The translations under genes and the position numbers were made by a program. A DNA stretch of 28,050 nt, taken from DATAXS01 sp036266715. Its GTDB lineage: Bacteria; Patescibacteriota; Minisyncoccia; UBA6257; 2-01-FULL-56-20. Location: contig DATAXS010000030.1 of the NCBI GenBank assembly GCA_036266715.1, positions 1-28,050 of the forward strand. Direction: 5' to 3'. How positions within the stretch are numbered: the stretch's first letter is position 1; every line of letters begins with the position of its first letter. Shown piece by piece: positions 13,863 through 19,224 of this stretch. The notes under the pieces were generated by a model, which was not told the origin of the DNA, searched no databases, and worked only from the letters and a program-made list of their open reading frames with translations.

Positions 13863-14186
13863 TTATGCGGTTTGGTTGGATTGCTTGAGAAAACCCTCAA
13901 AGTCGTAGATCATGCGATCCACGGCAACTTGGGCGCGAAGATAATTCGTGATCGCTGCTGACTGCTCGTCGGTCAGTGTCACATGATCCTCGCAAATGAT
14001 CCGGATGGGATCGTCGTACACCCCCACATGCACATGATCGCCGTATTCGCACACGGATGGATCACAGCGATGCGGAAGCACGTTGATGCCCTTGAGCGTA
14101 CGCCCGTCTACTTCCCATGTCGGAAAATAGAGACGGAGTTCCTTCTCTCCTTTGTGATTTGCAAAAAGAGCAAGCGCTGCCTTCAT
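13863..14186 (-). CDS. Uncharacterised 107-aa protein, first gene of a two-gene operon
   Basis: The start at ATG 14186 (MKAALALFANHKGEKELRLY) is chosen because TAGGAG lies 10 nt upstream; the longer frame from 14234 has no such signal. The sequence is soluble: an N-terminal beta region (LRLYFPTWEVDGRTL), a middle with two Cys (CDPSVCEYGDHVHVGVYDDP) and a C-terminal helix (LTDEQSAAITNYLRAQVAVD). The C-x4-C and H-x-H pairs could bind a metal, which is inference. The family is unknown. It is transcribed divergently from the Fur-type gene across a 106-bp gap, so the two may share regulation. Confidence 0.7.
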   Translation of the reverse strand: MKAALALFANHKGEKELRLYFPTWEVDGRTLKGINVLPHRCDPSVCEYGDHVHVGVYDDPIRIICEDHVTLTDEQSAAITNYLRAQVAVDRMIYDFEGFLKQSNQTA

Positions 14187-14258
14187 GTTCGGTATTCTCC
14201 TACATCTTAAAGGTCTATAAAGAAATATACCCATTGGACAGGCATGGGGTCAAATTAG

Positions 14259-14286
14259 TTGCAAGTAATTCGCATTTGAATATAAT
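14259..14286 (+). promoter_or_regulatory. Promoter of the Fur-family gene, leaderless type
   Basis: TTGCAA (14259-14264), a 16-bp spacer and a perfect TATAAT (14281-14286) end 6 nt before ATG 14293. Transcription should start at or within a base of the A of ATG, so no ribosome-binding site is possible. No clear Fur-box palindrome was found in the 106-bp divergent gap. Confidence 0.75.
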
Positions 14287-14292
14287 GAGAAA

Positions 14293-14757
14293 ATGGCGAG
14301 GAAAGATGATCTGCGAAGCATATTAAGGAAAAGCGGCTATAAAGCCACGCCCACGCGGCTTGCAGTGCTTGCCGTATTCAAAACGATACAACGACCCCTC
14401 AGTGCCCAGGAGATCATTGACCAACTTCCCCGCGACACCGACCAGGCCACCATCTACCGCACGCTCAAGTCGTTCAAAACAAAAGGGCTCATCAAACAGA
14501 TCGACCTGCGCCACAATCACGCACACTACGAGCTCGCGGGCATCGCGGAGCATCACCACCTCATTTGTCTCCGCTGCGGGAGGATAGAAGACGTGACCCA
14601 TTGCGACATGGGCCCCACGGAATCCGCCGTCCTCCGCGCATCAAAACATTTTGCGGAGATCCGCCAGCACGCACTGGAGTTCTACGGTATCTGTAAATCG
14701 TGCGCCGCAAAAAATGCGACGGCAGCCGTTGCCGCGCATAAACACGCTGCCCGGTAA
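14293..14757 (+). CDS. Fur-family metal-dependent transcriptional regulator
   Basis: 154 aa, the usual Fur length. The N-terminal winged helix (about 1-82) has YKATPTRLAVLAVF and the recognition helix DQATIYRTLKSF (50-61). The C-terminal metal/dimer domain has HHHLICLRCG (His87-89, Cys92, Cys95), Glu99/Asp100, His126 and Glu129 in a helix, and CKSC (Cys134, Cys137). The two CxxC pairs would hold the structural zinc and the His/Glu residues the regulatory metal. Family members repress metal uptake (Fur, Zur) or peroxide (PerR) genes; which subtype this is cannot be told. A His-rich tail (AAHKHAAR) extends past the core. Its divergent neighbour at 14186 is a possible target. Confidence 0.93.
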   Translation: MARKDDLRSILRKSGYKATPTRLAVLAVFKTIQRPLSAQEIIDQLPRDTDQATIYRTLKSFKTKGLIKQIDLRHNHAHYELAGIAEHHHLICLRCGRIEDVTHCDMGPTESAVLRASKHFAEIRQHALEFYGICKSCAAKNATAAVAAHKHAAR

Positions 14758-14773
14758 AACCGCCCCGTTACGG

Positions 14774-14935
14774 TTACGCCGATTGCTTCGGCGGCTTGCT
14801 GCCCCCCATCAGCCTCACGAGAAGGAATATGACGGCAAGGACGAGAAATACATACGCCCACGCCCCAATGGAGTAGACGCCCACGAGGCCAAGGAGCCAA
14901 ATGACCAGGAAAATTATGCCAAGCGTAATCAACAT
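14774..14935 (-). CDS. lmo0937/DUF5670-type small membrane protein (53 aa)
   Basis: A short frame read directly on the minus strand: ATG at 14935, TAA at 14776-14774, 53 residues. It has two adjoining hydrophobic helices: MLITLGIIFLVIWLLGLVGV, then a YSIGAWAYVF turn and LVLAVIFLLVRLM. It ends GGSKPPKQSA. The pattern hydrophobic-WLLGLV-x-x-[YF]-[ST]-[IL]-G-hydrophobic-R fits the lmo0937 family, widespread small proteins of unknown role sometimes linked to envelope stress. It converges with the Fur gene, with 16 nt between stops. No Shine-Dalgarno is present. Confidence 0.8.
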   Translation of the reverse strand: MLITLGIIFLVIWLLGLVGVYSIGAWAYVFLVLAVIFLLVRLMGGSKPPKQSA

Positions 14936-15059
14936 ATGGTTTAGTTTTTAAATTTTGGAAATACGACCTTTTTGCCTTCTTCTTTCGTAACATCACATCC
15001 CGCGCGTAGTATTGTCATTCTTGCATGTTGGAATGAAAAGAAAATGAACCCGCGAGCCC

Positions 15060-15089
15060 CCGCGTTTTACGAAGCGGAACCAAACGCGG
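15060..15089 (+). other. Hairpin in the leader of the glycosyltransferase gene
   Basis: CCGCGTTT (15060-15067) pairs perfectly with AAACGCGG (15082-15089) around a 14-nt loop, followed by CTTATTTCGTT. It lies 22 nt before ATG 15112 in a 176-bp gap. It might be a weak plus-strand terminator or a leader hairpin. No convincing promoter for the glycosyltransferase was found; a TTGTCA near 15012 lacks a matching -10. Confidence 0.35.
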
Positions 15090-15111
15090 CTTATTTCGTT
15101 AACCCTTTGTC

Positions 15112-16146
15112 ATGCGCATTGCACAAATCGCACCGATCATAGAACGCGTGCCGCCCAAGAAATATGGCGGGACCGAGCGCGTGGTTTCCGCGCTCACGGA
15201 AGAGCTCGTGCGGCGCGGGCACGAGGTCACGCTCTTTGCGAGCGGCGACTCCCTCACCACGGCAACGTTACAGTCGGTCTATCCGAGGAATCTGCGCGAA
15301 GCGCGGCTCAAGGATATTTACGGCATGAACATTTGGAGCTTGATGAACATAGGCACCTCCTACGGACGCAATGAAGAGTTTGATATTATTCATGATCACA
15401 CCGGCCACCTGAGCCTCGCCACCGCAAACATGTCAAGGAGACCCGTCGTGATGACGGAACACGGCCCGTTCACTCCGGAAGTAAAAAAAGCATATCAAAC
15501 GCTCCGTAAGCCTTACATCGTGACCATCTCCCGCGCCCAGTCGGCGCCGGCGCCTGACCTCCATTACGCGGGGAACGTCCACAATGGCCTTCCCATGAAG
15601 CATTATCCGTTTTCGGAAGTTCATGAAGGCTATCTTCTTTTCGTGGGGAGGATTGCCATGCAAAAAGGCGTTCATTTTGCCATTGAGACCGCGCAAGAGC
15701 TCAATCTCCCGCTTATCATTGCCGCAAAACTGGACACGATCGATCGGCCGTACTTCCAGCAATACGTGGAACCATTCCTTTCCGAGGGCATTCGCTGGAT
15801 CGGCGAGGTTAATGAAGATGAACGCAACGCGCTCATGAGCAAGGCACTCTGTTTTCTTCATCCTTGCACATGGGCGGAGCCGTTCGGCCTTACTTTGATT
15901 GAAGCAATGGCCTGCGGATGCCCCGTCGTGGCCTTCAACCGGGGGTCAATCCCCGAGATCGTGCAAAACAGAAGGACTGGGTTCGTCGTACATACTATTG
16001 ACGAGATGATCACCGCGGTTGAAAATATTGGTACGATAGACCGTCGCCGCTGCCGCCGGCACGCGCTCGTAAGTTTCGGCGCCGAGCGCATGGCGGACGG
16101 CTACGAGGAGATCTACAGAAAAATTCTCAACAAAGAAATATCATAA
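15112..16146 (+). CDS. Glycosyltransferase family 4 (GT-B fold)
   Basis: 344 aa, retaining GT4 type. The N-terminal Rossmann half has the acceptor-side loop PPKKYGGTERVVSALTEELV (14-33) and HDHTGHL at 94-100, with a TEHGPF strand at 115-120. The C-terminal half starts LLFVGRIAMQKG (175-186) and carries the nucleotide-sugar site EPFGLTLIEAMACGCPVVAF, with the E-x7-E pair Glu256/Glu264. It transfers a sugar from a nucleotide donor; donor and acceptor are unknown. The stop is followed after only 2 nt by the glucosidase ATG, so the two are almost certainly one operon. A joint role in making or trimming a glucose polymer or compatible solute is inference. Confidence 0.92.
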   Translation: MRIAQIAPIIERVPPKKYGGTERVVSALTEELVRRGHEVTLFASGDSLTTATLQSVYPRNLREARLKDIYGMNIWSLMNIGTSYGRNEEFDIIHDHTGHLSLATANMSRRPVVMTEHGPFTPEVKKAYQTLRKPYIVTISRAQSAPAPDLHYAGNVHNGLPMKHYPFSEVHEGYLLFVGRIAMQKGVHFAIETAQELNLPLIIAAKLDTIDRPYFQQYVEPFLSEGIRWIGEVNEDERNALMSKALCFLHPCTWAEPFGLTLIEAMACGCPVVAFNRGSIPEIVQNRRTGFVVHTIDEMITAVENIGTIDRRRCRRHALVSFGAERMADGYEEIYRKILNKEIS

Positions 16147-16148
16147 CG

Positions 16149-17459
16149 ATGCCAAAAATGAACGCAGGCGAGCGCAGGGCGGCGCTCTGGGAACTCGGGT
16201 ATTCCACAATAAAAGAACTGGAAACAGACCAGGGTATTTTGGCGTCGGGGCGTAGCGAGATCTTTGGCTGCGTCTTTGGCCGCGATTCGCTCATCACGAG
16301 CCTGGAGCTTTTGAAGGCATACCAAAAAACTGGTGACCTCTATTTCCTGACGCTCGTTAAAAAGATCTTGAGAAACCTTTTGCCCTTGCAGGGAGAAAAA
16401 GTGAATATTGAATCCGGCGAGGAACCGGGCAAATGCATCCACGAATTCCGTCCGACGGACCACGAGCGGCTTACCAAAGCCGGCATTCCCCCGTGGTACG
16501 TGTATCCCGATAACATAATGCGCAACTACGACAGCGTGGACGCCACGCCCCTCCTCCTTATTGCCATCTACCGCTATTACGAAACGAGCCAGGACGCCGA
16601 ATTTTTGAAGGAAGCGCTGCCGAACGTGCTCGCGGCGCTTGAATGGATCTTTATTTACGGCGACTCCAACGGCGACGGGCTTATTGATTACCGCTTCCAC
16701 CCTGACCGCACGTTTGGCGGCCTCCGCACGCAAAGCTGGATGGACAGCGTGGAATCCGTGTTCCGCAATGACGACGACGAGCCGGCCATATACCCTGTGG
16801 CGCCCGTCGAAGTGCAGGCGTATGTTTACCTCGCCCTCCGCCTGTGGCGGGAATTTTTCCTTGCCGCCGACCCCAAGTTCGCCGCAAAGCTCGCGCGGCG
16901 GGCAAAGGAACTGCGAATTCTCTTCAACCAAAAATTTGTTATGAAAAATTTTCTCGGCCATGACATTTCCCTCGCGTTCGCCATTGACGGCAGCGGCCAG
17001 GCGCTCACGGACGCCCGCTCCAGCATGGGGCACGTGCTCTGGGCGGTGCGTAAAAACAAGAACGGCGTGCGCGACGGCATCCTTGACCATGCGTACGTGC
17101 GCGGCCTCGTGGAGCGCTTGATGAAGCCGGATCTTTTGCGGCCCACGGCGGGCATCCGGACGCTCACGAGCACATCCCCGCAGTTTGATCCCAAGAGCTA
17201 CCACAACGGTTCCATCTGGCCGCACGACACGGCACTCCTTATAGAAGGACTTCTGAATTTCGGTTACCGCCGGGAAGCGCGGCGCGTGCGCCGGGCGCTC
17301 ATGAGCGCCTATGAACATTTCAAAACTCCCATTGAGCTCTTTGTTTTTGCAAACGGGCAATATGCGGAGTACGCCGGTTCCGATGGCCAGGGTGCCTGCC
17401 GCAAGCAGGCATGGAGCGCCGGGGCACTCCTCGCGGAGGTTGATTTTTTAAGGAAATAA
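16149..17459 (+). CDS. Amylo-alpha-1,6-glucosidase / glycogen-debranching-type (alpha/alpha)6 hydrolase
   Basis: 436 aa, corresponding to the catalytic C-terminal domain of debranching enzymes without their N-terminal module. Typical stretches are FGRDSLITS (43-51), YDSVDATPLLLIAI (127-140), a GDSNGDGLIDY loop (171-181), QSWMDS (195-200), YHNGSIWPHD (351-360) and KQAWSAGA (419-426). The Asp in WMDS (Asp199) and an acidic residue near the C-terminus are the likely catalytic pair by family analogy. It should cut alpha-glucosidic bonds in a glycogen- or oligosaccharide-like substrate. A glucosyl/mannosylglycerate hydrolase-like specificity is possible. It has no signal peptide, so it is cytoplasmic. 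Start ATG 16149 sits 2 nt after the glycosyltransferase stop; ATG 16158 is an alternative. Confidence 0.88.
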   Translation: MPKMNAGERRAALWELGYSTIKELETDQGILASGRSEIFGCVFGRDSLITSLELLKAYQKTGDLYFLTLVKKILRNLLPLQGEKVNIESGEEPGKCIHEFRPTDHERLTKAGIPPWYVYPDNIMRNYDSVDATPLLLIAIYRYYETSQDAEFLKEALPNVLAALEWIFIYGDSNGDGLIDYRFHPDRTFGGLRTQSWMDSVESVFRNDDDEPAIYPVAPVEVQAYVYLALRLWREFFLAADPKFAAKLARRAKELRILFNQKFVMKNFLGHDISLAFAIDGSGQALTDARSSMGHVLWAVRKNKNGVRDGILDHAYVRGLVERLMKPDLLRPTAGIRTLTSTSPQFDPKSYHNGSIWPHDTALLIEGLLNFGYRREARRVRRALMSAYEHFKTPIELFVFANGQYAEYAGSDGQGACRKQAWSAGALLAEVDFLRK

Positions 17460-17468
17460 TCATATAGT
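17440..17468 (+). promoter_or_regulatory. Promoter of the gene at 17526
   Basis: TTGATT (17440-17445), a 17-bp spacer and TATAGT (17463-17468, 5 of 6 matches) overlap the end of the glucosidase gene. The predicted leader of about 50 nt carries AGGAG and AAAGGAGG, the latter 7 nt before the ATG. Confidence 0.7.
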
Positions 17469-17525
17469 TGCGACTAGCAGTACGCACCGCACACATCAAT
17501 AGGAGAAGCGCAAAGGAGGCGAGTA

Positions 17526-18008
17526 ATGTGGATAATAATGCTCATCGCAGCAGCGCAAGGTTGCCTGCTTACCGCGCTCGCCGTCTATTACCTTCGGACG
17601 TCCGAGCGCGAATTAAAACGCAGCGCACAGGCGCGGCGTGACAGCATTGATTTCAGGATCGTCACTGCATTTCAGGAAATCGCCGAGCGGGCTTCCCGTT
17701 CCGGTGAATTGCTCCAGCTTATACCCTGCCATGTCCCCGAAATCTGTTTGTTGTCCTATCGGATCAACCTCTACAGAGAAAATCCCCCTCTTAAACATTG
17801 GCGGCGTCTCGCGCGCATCGATGTCTATCTCCGCGATACGCCGGTGGAAAGCGTTCGCTATTGGGATGGCGGCGATACCGACCACTACGAGATCTTCGAC
17901 CTTTCCACGGTTCTCTTTCGGATGCAAGAAAATCTCAAAGAGAAACTTTCACTGAACAAACCGCGGAACATCTCCCGCACCGCAAAAGGCGCCCTTCGCT
18001 CTCCCTGA
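17526..18008 (+). CDS. Uncharacterised 160-aa membrane-anchored protein
   Basis: The start is firm: AAAGGAGG, close to full anti-SD complement, lies 7 nt before ATG 17526. One N-terminal helix (about 2-23, WIIMLIAAAQGCLLTALAVYYL) is followed by a basic helix and a soluble cytoplasmic-looking domain. That domain includes DFRIVTAFQEIAERASRSGE and RIDVYLRDTPVESVRYWDGG. It ends in a basic tail, RNISRTAKGALRSP. No family is recognised. Its terminator hairpin overlaps the last eight codons, so the tail sequence is partly constrained by RNA structure. Confidence 0.75.
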   Translation: MWIIMLIAAAQGCLLTALAVYYLRTSERELKRSAQARRDSIDFRIVTAFQEIAERASRSGELLQLIPCHVPEICLLSYRINLYRENPPLKHWRRLARIDVYLRDTPVESVRYWDGGDTDHYEIFDLSTVLFRMQENLKEKLSLNKPRNISRTAKGALRSP

Positions 18009-18024
18009 GCAACGGCGCCTTTTT
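17984..18024 (+). terminator. Intrinsic terminator overlapping the end of the CDS
   Basis: AAAAGGCGCC (17984-17993) pairs perfectly with GGCGCCTTTT (18014-18023) around a 20-nt loop that contains the TGA stop (18006-18008). It is nearly symmetric and may also stop minus-strand transcripts from 18079. Confidence 0.8.
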
Positions 18025-18078
18025 ACTTGCAAGCTTTTCGTTATTTACTCTCCGGTGTGGCGTCAAACTTGTTAATTT

Positions 18079-18621
18079 TTAATTTCCGCCCGTCTGTGAA
18101 AGCGCCGTGCCGAACAGCGCGTACTGCTGGCCGTTCACGGTGATGATGCCCGAAGTAATGTCGTGTGAGGTGACGTTCACGGTGCTCCCGAGCGAAAGTT
18201 CGGCATCGTCAAACATCACGCCTCCCTGGTTCAACATCGCGACCAAATAATAGTGCGGCGAGCCGGTTGCGTCCGGCTTGTTCACGACGACCGCCGCGTC
18301 GTCCAATTCATCGCCGTTCAGATCGCCAAAGGAAGTGTCGGCCTGGATAAGCGAGACCGTGGGGCCAAGCCGCACCCAGTTGCCGCTCGCATCGCGGTAC
18401 GCCGCGTTCTCCAAGTCATTTACGTTCGGCCACATGCCGTCGTTCGGGATCACCGTGAATGGGATCTGCGCATCGGCCTGCGCAACAAGCTGGATGCTCC
18501 GGGTCGCCAAGTTCACCGCGCTCTGGAGCGTGCTGGATGCGGGAGCGGTCGGCGCGCCATGGAGCAAGGCGAGCATGCCGGCAAGCGCCTGGAGCAGGGA
18601 GAGCGTGGAGGAAACGTTCAT
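18079..18621 (-). CDS. FG-GAP/EF-hand-like protein (180 aa)
   Basis: The central motif SFGDLNGDELDDAAVVV (97-113) has the D-x-N-G-D-x-x-D-D calcium-loop arrangement of FG-GAP (integrin-alpha-like) repeats, followed by YYLVAMLNQGG and GSTVNVTSHDITSGIITVNG. The N-terminus (MNVSSTLSLLQALAGMLALL) is weakly hydrophobic and might be a poor signal sequence or anchor. Similar single-motif proteins are common in Parcubacteria and are thought to be exported; function is unknown. TACAAT ends 6 nt before ATG 18621, inside the 24-nt gap after the prepilin gene. The gene can therefore be transcribed alone, without a leader, or by read-through. Confidence 0.7.
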   Translation of the reverse strand: MNVSSTLSLLQALAGMLALLHGAPTAPASSTLQSAVNLATRSIQLVAQADAQIPFTVIPNDGMWPNVNDLENAAYRDASGNWVRLGPTVSLIQADTSFGDLNGDELDDAAVVVNKPDATGSPHYYLVAMLNQGGVMFDDAELSLGSTVNVTSHDITSGIITVNGQQYALFGTALSQTGGN

Positions 18622-18627
18622 GCGGTT

Positions 18628-18633
18628 ATTGTA
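18628..18633 (-). promoter_or_regulatory. Leaderless-type -10 box for the gene at 18621
   Basis: TACAAT (18633-18628, minus strand, 5 of 6 matches) is followed by AACCGC and ATG. CTGAAA, a 4-of-6 -35 match, lies 18 bp upstream. Confidence 0.55.
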
Positions 18634-18645
18634 CCATGCGCTGCA

Positions 18646-18957
18646 TTATTTTTCAGCGCTCGTGGCGGGCGTGGAACTCGGCGCGGGCGTGGGAGTTGCG
18701 CTCGGCGTGGCGGGAATTCCCGCCTGCAGTTCGTCCAGTGCGCTCCGCTGATTTTCCGTTGAGGACGCGTACTCATGCAACGTGTCCGACGCGTATTGGA
18801 TTATCTGTTCGGGGTTGTTTACCCCCGACGGCAACGCGCCGTTCTGGTTCGCGCCGCTCAAACCCAGGCCGTTAAAATAGAACGCGCTCCCGGCGAGCAC
18901 GGCAATTATCGCAATAACGATCAGCAGTTCAAGAAGAGCAAATCCCCTGCGCTCCAT
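18646..18957 (-). CDS. Prepilin-like protein with type IV N-terminal methylation motif
   Basis: The start at ATG 18957 gives MERRGFALLELLIVIAIIAV: a short basic leader ending in Gly5, then F-A-L-L-E with the conserved Glu at mature position +5 and a 20-residue helix. This is the prepilin peptidase cleavage and methylation signal. The 103-aa product then has a short polar region (NPEQIIQYASDTLHEYASS) and ends in a Thr/Pro/Ala-rich tail, PATPSATPTPAPSSTPATS. It is too short to carry a full pilin head, so it may be a minor pilin or pseudopilin. No PilB, PilC or PilD gene is in the window. It starts 7 nt after the upstream stop and is likely co-transcribed with the gene at 18965. Confidence 0.85.
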   Translation of the reverse strand: MERRGFALLELLIVIAIIAVLAGSAFYFNGLGLSGANQNGALPSGVNNPEQIIQYASDTLHEYASSTENQRSALDELQAGIPATPSATPTPAPSSTPATSAEK

Positions 18958-18964
18958 TGGCACA

Positions 18965-19183
18965 CTAAGGCCGCTTGTCGTTTCCCGAAGGGCCATTTTG
19001 GTTCTGTTCCCGCCGCGCCATCCACTCCGTCCGCCTGCGCCGCCGCGCCATGCGCCGCGCAAAAATGAGCAATCCCGCCGCGATAAAAATGATGCCCCAG
19101 ACGAGCCCGGAAAAGGCGCCCACTACGCCGTAGTATTGGAGCAGGACGAGCACGCCGATAATGATGAAGATAAGGCCGAACAT
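18965..19183 (-). CDS. Small two-helix membrane protein, LiaI/LiaF-TM-like (72 aa)
   Basis: ATG 19183 (MFGLIFIIIGVLVLL) is chosen because TATAAT ends exactly 6 nt upstream. Two hydrophobic helices (1-16 and 27-44, LVWGIIFIAAGLLIF) are joined by a YYGVVGAFSG turn and followed by a strongly basic tail, RRMARRRRRTEW. The layout resembles the LiaI/LiaF-like transmembrane region (DUF5668), a sensor or stress-linked family, but its small size makes assignment tentative. It is the first gene of a likely unit with the prepilin gene (7-nt gap). Confidence 0.65.
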   Translation of the reverse strand: MFGLIFIIIGVLVLLQYYGVVGAFSGLVWGIIFIAAGLLIFARRMARRRRRTEWMARREQNQNGPSGNDKRP

Positions 19184-19189
19184 GTTCTC

Positions 19190-19195
19190 ATTATA
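19190..19195 (-). promoter_or_regulatory. Leaderless-type -10 box for the gene at 19183
   Basis: Perfect TATAAT (19195-19190, minus strand), then GAGAAC, then ATG. The spacing and the GAGAA bases are almost the same as at the Fur gene (TATAAT, GAGAAA, ATG). Confidence 0.65.
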
Positions 19196-19224
19196 CAACA
19201 CTCATCCGTAACGATCGCGGGTCC

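Noticed and set aside
14187..14292. Fur box between the Fur-family gene and the divergent operon
   Set aside because: Only scattered partial matches such as TGC-N9-GCA were seen; no 19-bp palindrome near the Fur, Zur or PerR consensus.
16113..17360. 415-codon open frame on the minus strand opposite the glucosidase
   Set aside because: It is an antisense shadow caused by high GC at third positions, and the opposite frame carries clear glycosidase motifs.
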